Below are positions 46,601 through 57,140 of a stretch of DNA of 64,000 nt, one piece after another. The DNA comes from Takakia lepidozioides (lineage: Eukaryota > Streptophyta > Takakiopsida > Takakiales > Takakiaceae). The stretch covers positions 82,256,756 through 82,320,755 of the forward strand of contig CM060731.1 in the NCBI GenBank assembly GCA_030704615.1. The letters are read 5' to 3'. Within the stretch, counting starts at the first letter, position 1. Each line of letters begins with the position of its first letter. The notes below the pieces were generated by a model. That model did not search any database, was not told where the DNA came from, and worked only from the letters and a program-made list of their open reading frames with translations. A program made the translations under genes and the position numbers.

Positions 46601-47697
46601 CCTGTCAAGGGTGGTTAAATGTTATTCTACGAAATCTGAGTTTTTTAGTTTTGGACTCGCTTGTAAATTTGGACTCGCTCTCACTTTATTTTCCAGCTTC
46701 TTTCAAACACGTATACTGTCGGTCTCCTAACACACCACAAATTATGTCTAGATTATGATCACTACAGAGAAATTCGTGTTGAGCGACCAGCATTCGCCAA
46801 GAAGCTTTGAACAATCTGTATTTATTTTGAGTTTAGAAACCCGCTCGAATCCCGTATTGATGGTCGGAGTTTGAGCTTGAGACTGTAAATTCTCCAGGCC
46901 CTGACATCGTATTTGAAAACCCGGAATTTTGTCTTTGATCACCTGGGACACAGCTGTCCAGATTTGGACAACGCTTCACATTCTTCCCTCAAGAGCTCCA
47001 GCACGAATGTTTCCTCGTCCACTACATGAATTACTGACTCGCTCCTCTCGAGCTTCAGTTTCATTCCATAGAAAAGTCGCATGACAAACTTATCGATGTT
47101 GCTCTCATATTCATCTCCGAAGCATTGCTTCCTCCTATTTTTTAGCTCAGAACAGCCCATAACAGAGGCTCTCCAGATATAGGGGCCAAATTTCTCATTG
47201 GGATATCTCCTATGTGCACAAGAAAGCCATTCTTCCAACCTACCTTGCCTGAAAGCTTGCCTGTCTGACTGTTGGATATGCCTCAAAATTGGATGGTTAT
47301 TCCAGTCAGGTGGATTTGCACAAGATTCTCCCATGTAAAACGTTCGTCGATCTATCCAAGTCATTCCAGGGCGGCCCTCTGATTTGTAGGCCCCCTCATG
47401 AGAATTTTTCTGACGTCCTGCCTGTTCATATTTATAAGAATTCACACGCCCTCGATCACTTTCCTGAGGACTCACACGGCCATGATCGCTGTCATAAGGG
47501 GTCCGACAACCATCACGTTCATAAGGATTCGCACCACCATCATTTTCATAACATGGGTTACTTGCTTTCCCAATCGTTGAATAGTCTGGATCCGGAGAGT
47601 CGCAGTTGGATCTGGAATATTGGCGTGGGCTTAGCTGCTGGGGTGTAGGTCGTGTATCCGTGTCCCAAGGCGAATCCATGAGTACCCGCAACTGCAA
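43658..47697 (-). CDS. Gag-like protein with two zinc knuckles and a retropepsin domain; candidate domesticated gene
   Basis: Two exons, 47697-46943 and 45482-43658, join across a 1.46-kb intron (donor CCCAG-GTGATC, acceptor ATACCAG) exactly in frame to 859 aa. Exon 1 begins with a polar Pro/Ser/Asp-rich stretch; the second half, with MTWIDRRTFYMGE and FVMRLFYGMKLKLERSE, may be a capsid-type helical region, but this is not certain. Exon 2 has knuckles CLLCGSPGHLCNEC (about 398-411) and CFICGSLGHFSDEC (about 557-570), both CX2CX4HX4C. An acidic region precedes a retropepsin-like fold: active-site LLDTGSSISAIT (about 700-711) and later ITLGKNWLKRHMAICDYG. No RT, RNase H or integrase follows and no LTRs were noticed. 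The intact frame, spliced structure and active-site DTG suggest a functional single-domain-set gene rather than a dying retroelement. Confidence 0.7.
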
Positions 47698-48890
47698 AAG
47701 GTAGCCAAGATGGAGAGAAGTGTGCGTGAGAAGGATTGACAGATGAGATTTGCTCTAGAGATAGATCTATGCCTGGCATCAGTTGACAGATTCCTGAAGA
47801 AACATGGCTTCAAGCCACTGTCTGGCGACATATGGAAGGACAGAACGGAGATCTGTCTCGGTTGAGGGATCTGGGGGACGTGGGACGCAGACAGTTGGCC
47901 CACTGTATCTAGAGTGAAGTTGTCTTGGAGTTCGATGTGTGCGAGAGATGTACCTAACAAGCTGAGAAAACTTGGAAATTGCCAGTATACAGTACAGATT
48001 TAATTTTCCCCGGGAGCATCTTTATCGATGTAATCAGAGGAACTCTGATAAAAGTTTGAATTAGTCATAAATGGTTTAAATCTTGACCCCGTTCCAAACG
48101 TATCCACTAGCTCTCACTGGATCTCTCTCAGCGACAAGCTTTGAGTCTCCCAAAAAGACATACACCTCCTCCATCTCACACTCTCTACAAGAGAAAACCA
48201 AGAAGCGCATCAAACCGCTCGGAAACGGGAAGCCTTGTGATAAGCTGCTAAGCACACTCCGCTAGCGCTGAGACCTAATCCATAACCCGAACAGCCCTTC
48301 CAAATTTCTCTTTTTCTTACATTTTCTCCACACATACACTAACCCAGCTCTAGTCAAAACCCAAACTGTAGCAATATACCTGATTGCAGCCTGGGACTCC
48401 TGCAGCGCTTGATGCAAAAGTGGGCACTCAACCCAGACTCTCACTAGCTGCGTCTTAGAAATTTATTCCTGGTATCATAAGCAAGAGCTTTCCGCCGAGG
48501 CTATGAAGTATCAATTCATTTCTTTCTTTCTCTGTCTCTCTCGGGTGAAGAGCCGTTACGGCAGACGGTTGCAACGGCACCAGGGAAAGAACTGTCCGCA
48601 GTGGGCATCCCCTCAACTGCTCCCATCCACACATGGCCTCCGGTGTTGCCATCGAAACTTGTTCCCAACAAGCAAAGCAACATAGCAAAATGATTGCCTC
48701 CTCATCGCAGTATGTACTTGGCTATACACAGATTGCCTCTACCGACGAGCTGGGCTCCTTGCACTCACCACTCAGGTTTGCGGTGGATCACGGGTTCTCG
48801 CCGGAAGACAATGGCAATGAGGTCACAACTTATTACTGCGAGCGCGTCAGGCTCTGACACCCCACGCCGCCGGTTTTCCGCCTCCGGCAG
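47698..48890. other. Upstream region of the Gag-protease gene
   Basis: Probably contains its promoter and 5' UTR. On the plus strand an ATG at 48633 opens a 74-aa frame with a good GTATGT donor at about 48709. It could be a first exon running rightward into the minisatellite, but no partner exon was found. No other gene was recognised. Confidence 0.35.
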
Positions 48891-48899
48891 CCATCGAAA

Positions 48900-50095
48900 G
48901 GCAGCCGGCAGGGCTCCGTCAAATCCTCCCCACCTCTGCTCTCATCCCATCGGCGGGGTTCCATCAAATCCTCCCTACCCCCGCTCTCATCCCATCGGCG
49001 TCCCCGGCTGCCCGCGTCGTCGCCCTGCGACCAGTCCGCCAGCTCCCTGCAACCCCCGACACACGTTACCCCATTACCCTATGTAACCCGCCTCAATGTT
49101 ACCCCGCCGCATGTCAGCCCCTATAACCCCAGCTCGTGTAACCCGCACCGTGTAACCCCGCGTCATTTAACCCCAGCTCCTCCTGTCGCCCTATTTAACC
49201 CTACATCGTGTGACCCTGGCCCATCTGAGCCTCGTGTCACCCTCTGTCACCCCCACCCTTGTAACCCAAAACCCTACCAATGTCACCCCGCCGCATGTCA
49301 CCCTCTGTAGCCCTGGCTCATGTAGTCGCATTGTGTAAATCCCCATTGCCAGTTCCACCAGCCCACCAGTTCCATGTAATTCCACCTCATGCAAGCAACC
49401 CTTCTAATGTAAACCCTGCCACATGGGGGGGGGTTACCGAGGGTGACCACCTTGGGTTATGGTGGACACGGTGGTCTGGGGTTACATACGGTGACACAGA
49501 TTGCGTTATGGTGGACATGGTGGTCTGGGGTTACATACGGTGACACAGATGTATTTTTACATAGGATGACGCACTCGAGGGTTATTCGAGTTATTCGATG
49601 CTCACCTGGGATGGCGTGACACAATGTAGGGTTACATAGGGTGACACTTGTCGGGGTTATAGTCTTTGGGGTAACACAATTTGGGTTACATGGGTGGGTG
49701 ACATGGTCATGGTCACATGAGCCGGGGTTAAGGGGGGGGGGGAACACAAGGCTCACATGGGGTGGGGGAGATGTATGGTTACAAAGGGTGACATGATCGG
49801 GGTTGGAGGTGGCGAGGTTTCATTGGTTGGATGAGACACGGCGACATATGGTGACACGAGTCGCGGTTACATGAATGATGTGGGCTTTACACTGTATCTG
49901 TTACAAGAGCCAGGATTACAGAGGATTACTCGAGGCTCACATGGGACAAGGGGACTCGGTGCAGGGTTACATAGGGTGAGAAGAGTTGGGGTTACACTTT
50001 GGATTGTGGGGTGGGGGTTACACGGTCCGGGTTACATGAGGCGAGGTAACCTTGGTAGGGTTACATGAGGCGGGTTACATGGGTGTCGTAAAGCA
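48900..50095. repeat. Mirror-image minisatellite of GGGGTTACA/TGTAACCCC units
   Basis: From about 48900 to 49425 the plus strand repeats C-rich phrases (TGTAACCCC, TGTCACCC, CATGTAACC). From about 49426 to 50095 it repeats the inverse G-rich phrases (GGGGTTACAT, GGGTGACAC). Spacing is irregular, about 12-30 bp. The switch occurs at a run of nine or more G near 49424-49433. The two halves could pair with each other, and the G-rich strand has many G-runs. No coding sequence was recognised. Confidence 0.85.
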
Positions 50096-50163
50096 CTACC
50101 AGAAAAATTTTAGTGTATTTGGACGTCCGCTTATTCACGTGAAGATTTGAGGCAAGTCGCGAT

Positions 50164-50288
50164 AGGGCATTACGCTTTTGGTGAACATCCCACGACAGGC
50201 TGTCCAGGGGATTATGCTTTTTGTGACATCCCGCGCCAGCCTGTCCACGGCGTTACGCGTTCTGTGAACATCCTGCGACAGGATGGAC
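50164..50288. repeat. Three-copy ~42-bp tandem repeat
   Basis: Three imperfect units begin at about 50164, 50207 and 50248. They share TTACGCTTTT, GAACATCCC and GCGACAGGCTGTCCA. The unit contains the short palindrome GACAGGCTGTC. Confidence 0.75.
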
Positions 50289-50359
50289 CACTTGAATGAT
50301 GACGCGTCAGCAAAGAATGATGACGTTAACTGAAAAAATTTCTGTCCGTGCTTTACGCT

Positions 50360-50469
50360 GGGTAAGTCCCTGGACCTCGGGCATTCACTGAATTTCTGGC
50401 ACCTACTCGGGCTGCGGGCCTCGTAGTTGCCCTCAAATCAGGGAATGCCCTCGGTCCAGGGACTTACCC
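50360..50469. repeat. 110-bp element with 27-bp inverted arms
   Basis: Left arm 50360-50386 begins GGGTAAGTCCCTGGACC. Right arm 50443-50469 is its inverse (GGTCCAGGGACTTACCC), with only two mismatched positions near the arm middle. The loop is 56 nt. Weaker pairing may extend outward (TCCGTG facing CACGTA). It could be a small MITE or a hairpin RNA. Confidence 0.85.
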
Positions 50470-52280
50470 TATACGTGATTACGGAATCTGTCCCCCCATA
50501 CTTTATTTATCTATTATTCTTAATATTGGGCAGACGATTTTCAAACTTGGGCAGCGAGCTACAACGACGTGACAATGAAACCCTAGTGGCAACGCAGAGG
50601 AGAAACGGGCAGTATCGAAAACGGGGCAGCTTCGTTTTTTGCGAAAGGTAAAGGCCTCGCCCTTGGACTTTCCTGGATTACATAGACGGGGTTACATTGG
50701 TAGGGCTACAGGGAACTGGTGGAGTGGTGCAACTGGCCGACCCGTGTCGCAGGGCGACGACGACGCCGCCGATGGGATGAGAGCGGGGGTGGGGAGTATT
50801 TGACCGAGCCCTGCCGCCTGCCGGAGGCGCAAAACCGAGGGTCTGACGCGCTCGCATTAAGTTGTTACGTCACTCCTATAATCTTCCGTTCGCGCCCAGT
50901 CCCCAGCTCGTACAATAATCCACCTCGAAGTTGAGAGCCACAACGCAGGGAAAGAACTGCCCACTTGTCCCAACCTTCTCTCTGCAAGCATGCCTGATGA
51001 AGGGATTTGTCTCGAGTATGATGCAAAAAACAAAATAAATAAAAAACAAAACTACAAAAAATATCTTAGATCTCTCATTTACGTTTTGGGGCCTGAAAAG
51101 GGCTGTTGACCACTGACGTGGCAGGTAAACAAGCCCAAAACAGATTGCACTCCAAAGGCCATTTTTGGCAGAAAATTAGCAATTTTGGAAAAAACACTTC
51201 ACCTTGTGGTGTGAGCATTACATACACACATCTATCATTGGCTTTTAAAAAATTTGTAGAAAAAAAAGTACTTCATTTGGAGGCACATTTTCTATTGTCA
51301 ATTTTGAGATTTCAACCCCCATGTAATTGCATGAATAGCAAGCATAGGTGAAAAAATCAGTTGGACCTGCAATTTAGTGGGGTTATGGCCACTCCACTAT
51401 TGATTTGAAAATGGTGGGTCTTGGGGCAAGCAAAATTGGATAGAGCTAGGTTTTGATTTGGTCAAACCAATCTCTTTCTCACTTTTTCTTTGGGACCTGA
51501 TATTTGAGGTCCGGGCCAACGCTATAATCTCACAATTTCCACGGTGGACTTGGCTCATTTTTTGGTATGTCATGCATAAATGAGCTGGGCCCATTGCTAT
51601 AAGGCTGGAATCTGTGGATGATTTTTGGTAAGTTTCTAGGGCAATTTACTGCAGCTGGGGTACCCAAAATTGGTAAAAAGTCAAAAAAGGGCTTGGGATT
51701 AAGTTGTGGATATTGTGGGATTTGAAAGGGGAGTAAATATCTGCCCTGAAAACTTCCATCTCTGGTTGTTATGAGTTAACAACATCCGCAACGAAAGCTT
51801 TGTTGGCTAAAGGATCTGCAAGCTACAACTCGTTGGATCACCCCACTGCATGGCTAGTAAGGGATGCATGCCGCATGTGATGGGCAATGAAAGCCTACCT
51901 ACTTGAAGGTTGAATATTATACATTCACAATCACCATGAATAGAACGATTTTGCGGGAGGCATCTGATCTGACTCCCGGGTGATTAAACAAACTCTGTTT
52001 TACCAAATTGTAATGACACGCTATTTCATTGCTAGTGTGTCAAATGTCTTGCACCTGCCTGTGTGATGGTGCCCACAAATGCAAAAGTGAGTACATGCTA
52101 TGCTCTGTCATGTGGGGTCATGTGTGAGTGATCCTGCAGTGAAGAGAGAAAAGACAGCCAGCAGAGGACATAGCAAAGCTTCAAGCGAAATCCAGAAAAG
52201 GGTAATGATATTGTGAAACAATACGCGTCTCAAGTCCTGCATTGGCTGCTGATACGCAAGCAGGCAAAAGCGCAAAGACC
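50470..52280. other. Intergenic before F-box gene 2
   Basis: No gene was recognised. Positions 51026-51060 are A-rich. Open frames at 50427-50651 and 51106-51351 show no recognisable domain. The 3' UTR of F-box gene 2 should lie near 52200. Confidence 0.5.
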
Positions 52281-53816
52281 TTACACAAAAACATGTGCAT
52301 TTGGCTGAAAGCCTGCTTCGGACAAGAGAATTGCAGTGGGCAGACGCCGACGTCGTCCCCTACAGACGTTCGGAAGAGATGAATGGTGGAAATTCCGAAC
52401 TCCCGTGAACGGAGAGCTGGGTAGCCAAGCCCAAGTTCCGTGAGTTATACTGAAGACAAGCACCTGGAAGCTTGTCACGTCCAGGAGGCAGATTTGATCA
52501 CCTTGCCCAACACAATTGTACGTTCGGAGCTGGTAACCTGGCTTCCATCCCTGTGCAGAAGAGGTATCCAGTAACTTCCCGACTTCTATCCTCTTTCCTG
52601 TTGTGGCATCCAGCCTGTGAACGACAACGCTGGGCGCCATTGTGTAATCATCTTTCTCGCCTACTACCATGAAAACAGCGCCCAAGCACTCCACCACATG
52701 TGCGTTGGTTAAATGCAGAGGTCCTTTCTTGGTCTTGCACTCGGGCAACGCCATCCAATTCCCACTGAAATCATAAATTACCAAACCCCGAGAATATAAC
52801 TCCTCTTCATCCTTGTCCTCCACAATAGCTTTCTCTGTTGCAACACAATAGAGAATGTTATTGCAGAACGCCCCATTTTGAGGATTGAAGAACACTCTCA
52901 ATTTGTACAGAGGCATGCTGCGCTCTGTCGTCCAGGAATCCCTTTGAGAGTCGTAGAATTCCGCATAGGCACGCATTTTATGATCGTACAGCGCTACTAT
53001 AACTTGGTATGAGCCGGTACATTTGTTCACCACCATGTGAGTAAAGATCCAAGCAGAGCCGATTTGTGGTCTTGACATCACTAGCATGGAGGGTAGCTCC
53101 TTGCATTGCTGCGTGACTGGGTTGCAGACAAACAGGGTGGCCCTCCCACTAGCATCCATGTCCCGGAAGCATAAAAGACCTCCATCTCCTGTTGCAAACA
53201 ATTTACATTCAAGCGGAATTAAGAACAGTAGTGCTCGTGGCTAATAACTCACTTTGATCTACCGACCAATCTTTCAATCCACGAGGTAGGTGCGTGCAAT
53301 CCAGTTGCAACTTGTGCCATCGGCAAATCCCTTGGGATGCAGCAAACACCAAGACCTGCGTGGAAGAGAGCACTAGCACCTAGGCATGTCAATTCCTCTA
53401 TTAGATATCGCTGTGAAGTTGAGGGAAAAGCACTGACCTGCCACCACATCTTTAGCTCGAGAGGGAAGGCATGTAAGAGGTGGCATGACTAGCCACCGAT
53501 TTAAGATCGGACTAAAAGCCGTGCATGTCAATTTGTTTCCCATTGAGAGGAATACGAGAATGTAGGCTGCATGAGAAGAGAGATCCGCCCAAGAAGCAAT
53601 GTCAGCTCTGATCTCGTGATATTTTTGAGAAAAGATGAAAGCCTGCCATCGCTTGCACACGGCCAGTGCTTGGAAAAGGCTGGGAATTGGCAGGGATGCT
53701 ACCACCTTCTCCAGCAAGTCTTCCGGAAGGTTACCCCACAACCCAGGGCTCATCACTCTCTTGTCCATTGATACAATCGCCTGCCGTCTACAATGGTCCC
53801 CAACCCACACAGGCAT
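52281..53816 (-). CDS. F-box protein with kelch/beta-propeller-like region (copy 2)
   Basis: Paralogue of the gene at 6.7-8.5 kb. Exons 53816-53438 and 53188-52281 join in phase to 428 aa, with the intron again inside KDVVAG-DGGLL. The F-box spans about residues 25-70 (LWGNLPEDLLEKVVASLPI, AVCKRWQAFI). The remainder has VCNPVTQQCKELPSM, VVECLGAVFMVVGEKDD and other beta-strand repeats. It is open throughout and likely functional as an SCF substrate adaptor; the target is unknown. Confidence 0.85.
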
Positions 53817-56800
53817 CTGTATCTATGTGAGAAACCTAATATCTGCATATAGCAAAGTGCAGAAGATAAAATTTCTAGCTTTGGAAGAAGATAGCAAAAC
53901 CCGCGCCCCTTATAATATAGCTCTTGATGTCAGTGTAAGAAAAATCCTGCATTAGGCCCCCGTGGAATCTAGAAAACAGTGGGGATCCCAAAAAAAAAAG
54001 GGTTCCATGGTACCTGCTGTCACTCATTCCCGAAACACAGACGATATCTTGAGATGAGGGGGCACGTCGAAAGCATCTCTACCCTTTCAGAGTATCAGTT
54101 CTCTCTCTCTCTACGCTTAAGAGATCACAAGCGCCCGAGCCTTATCTAGGTGCTATTCACCGAGCCGCTATTGTATTGGCAACTCACAGCATGCTGCAGA
54201 CCTGTCATGCCTAGGTGCTAGTGCTCTCTGCCACGCAGTCATTCTAGTGTCTCTCTGAATCCTTCTCTCTCCTTGAATCCGCCTCTCCGATTCTAATCCA
54301 TCTTTCTCTCTTCCTATCGAGCTGTCTCTCACACATCCACACCATGTGTGTGCCCGTGTTGTCTTCCTTAAGTTTATGTTACGAGTGCTCCCGCGCACCT
54401 AAGAGAAAAAGCGAGGGAAACGGTTACGTACACAAGTACAGCATGCATGAATCAGAAGTACTCTGCAGGGGGCCTGCCCCTGCTGTACTCCAAAAGAGGC
54501 GTGAGATGAATAACTGACTAGCAGTCCTGCAGTTACTGAAAACAATCATTTTAAGTCAGAGTGGATGGTGGCATGAATGCAGAACCGGTGGCTGGATACT
54601 TACCATTGAATGCGCGATTGAATGAAACACAAAGTGCGTAGGCCTTTTGCCTCTCACATTTACTCCCACTATTCAGAGAAAACATAGACATGTCCCGACA
54701 AGAAATCTGGAAAACTACATGTCAACCACCTCAGTACAAAACTGAGCTTTCACGGCAGTTTGATATCTCCAGTTCCTGGTAGGTACTAGGTACCTTGCGC
54801 TACTGTGCAACACACTGTGATTCAATTCGCCTCGGTAAGGTGGTGATCTGTCGTCTCTTTCTTTCTTTGTCTCTAGCTTCCTTTCCTTTTCGCGGCACCT
54901 TTCCACAGGATACTGGGTAGGCTTGGCCAATTATGGTTCCATGGGGCTTTGTCCTCTTTGGAAGTATGCTCTGAACACCTCACATTAAACTAATGTCCGA
55001 GTGTCTACACCAGACAACCTCCAGGCACTGTCCTACTGGCAACAACCAAAGATAGTTTGTGAGTTACCAACTGGAAGGAATCATCTCACACCCTTCGATA
55101 CAAAGTCCCTGATATGCGGAACGTGAGAAAAAAAAATTTGTCGAATGGTCAGAATGGTTTCCTTTCTTGGTAGATACGTTCACTTTTAAAACAAACAAGT
55201 AAACTTCCGAGCTTGTCATATCATCTCATCTCACAAACATTCAATGAAGTTGTTACTACGGAACATAACTATGTTATGTGGTAAACGATATCAAAGTTCT
55301 ACAAGTCATTATGATGCAAAAGTTGAGTCATTCCATACTTATAGTGTACCAGTCCGGACTCGTGGGAAGTGCCACCCTCCTTTACTAGCCCATTTCCATC
55401 ATATTTGCCCATTTTCTAGTTAACAAACTCTCCCTCAGTTACACTAAATCCTCTTCCTGCTTCAAACGCAGGTGCTGAGAGGTCCTCAGCCAGCACGTCA
55501 GTAGGATTCAAGAGAGACGACACTTGCCAACGAACGTGAACTTGGTTCACAGAATTCTCCAGAAAAATTGGAAACAAATTTGAATATTGCACGCTCACCA
55601 GGATTGTAGATCTCATTACATGCTCTTCTTCTCGAAGGCTGACAAGAGGAGGTCGGAGAAGTTCTCGAACTAAGTTAGAGATTAGAAACATCAGCTTCTG
55701 CACCCCAGTTGTTCTTTGATAAAAATCCCACATTTACATGTTCAGATAAATCTCGTCTCTGTCTACACCTAAATTCAAGACCGAAGTTCATCTTCAAAAG
55801 CACAGTAAGGTAGAGGAGCGTATAAATGTTTACCATTCAAAATGTGACCCCTATAAATATTTGTTTATATGGCTCATACGCGAATTCAGAAACGTCGAAC
55901 TTGCTGATCCGAATTAGGTTTGTGACATGGCAGTTCACTGTTACTGGCTAGAATTACCTGCATGGTAAAGATAAGAGATTAAAGTGGCTGATCTACATGA
56001 CAATTACTGCTGGGTCGAAACTCAACTCATATCTAGGGACGCATTAAGTCGTTTTGGGAGATGCATAGTGTTAGGAACTGCTGCAAGGGGGTCAGGATTC
56101 AAACAAGTTGTAGTTTATAATTGCAACAAGAGTGATTAGTTAGTGTGATTAATCCGATTTGAATTTGCAAGCAAACATATTAATGCAGAATGCATGGCCA
56201 TTTTGAATAAGGGTCTGGTACTCCGATTCCGGCCACTGCTTATCGAGGAGCCTTTTTCTGTGGATCAGTTCCACCTATATCTTATGTTGTCCGTAACATG
56301 AAAGTGGCAATTCAAAAACAGAAAGCAAAGAAGGCAAGTCTGGATACATAAAGTAGTCTTCATCGAACCTCCATGGGTTCACAGGAATGCAAGCAGAGAA
56401 CAAACGGTTCAGGCTGATGGCGACAGATAGATTTTGGTGGAGGGAAATGTGGTTCCATTACAATACTTGCCCATCAGCTTTGGGATCAGATCCAAGAGTT
56501 TTGGATGAGGAGGAGATTTGTTTATCTTCCAGTAGCATTTAGTTTTCAGATCATGAAGGTCCGTTTTTAATCAGTCCTAGGACACATCTGGTGGTCGCCA
56601 AGGACCCTTCAATCAACGCAGTCAGATTCTTAAAGCTCAGTAAATAATCAAGTTAATGTAACTGATGAATAGTTTAACTGAATGACATGGACCATGTTAC
56701 TGTGCAAACTAACTAATAAATGAAAGATGACACGCACCTTTTGGGCACCATTCGCTCCAGATTCAGTGCACTTGCAGTTCAAAATGATACCCCCTACGGT

Positions 56801-57050
56801 CCATTCAAGGATAACTCTGTGTTTTCACATTGATTATTCACCAATATTACATGTTACTTGAAACTTCGGATAATTTTTGTAATCTTTTCAGTAAATTTCA
56901 TTTCCTTGTGCCCACATTAGAAAAATAATATGACGACATTGCACACCTGGAACTGCCTGCATTTCTTAAAGGAGCCATTATAGGTTCGTCTACCTTATCA
57001 ACAATCTTTTGATGCACTTGCGCGAAGGGGGAGAAGAAGGGGGAGAAGAA
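53817..57050. other. Intergenic between F-box gene 2 and the BUBR1-like gene
   Basis: Mostly featureless. Positions 54100-54115 are a CT microsatellite. At 55669-55616 on the minus strand, a good acceptor (TAATCTCTAACTTAG) precedes FENFSDLLLSAFEKKSM and a stop, which looks like a terminal coding exon, but no upstream exon was found. No other gene was recognised. Confidence 0.4.
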
Positions 57051-57054
57051 CATA

Positions 57055-57135
57055 CCAACACCCGTCAAGATAGCAGGATTTGACCCCAGAATCCTCTGGG
57101 TGCACTATCCAACTGAGCTACTGACTGTTGGTATG
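57055..57135 (-). repeat. tRNA-like sequence flanked by a 9-bp inverted repeat
   Basis: On the minus strand TAGCTCAGTTGGATAGTGCA (A box/D arm) is followed by a CCCAG...CTGGG stem and GGTCAAATCC (B box). The variable loop and part of the T stem seem deleted, so it is not a normal tRNA gene. CATACCAAC and GTTGGTATG flank it as an inverted pair. It lies just downstream of the BUBR1-like stop codon, within the likely 3' UTR. Confidence 0.6.
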
Positions 57136-57140
57136 GCGTG

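Noticed and set aside
48694-49086. 130-aa Pro/Arg-rich ORF (+)
   Set aside because: It reads into the C-rich minisatellite; the composition comes from the repeat.
57055-57135. Functional tRNA gene
   Set aside because: The A and B boxes are good, but the variable loop is missing, the T stem is broken and the acceptor pairs poorly.
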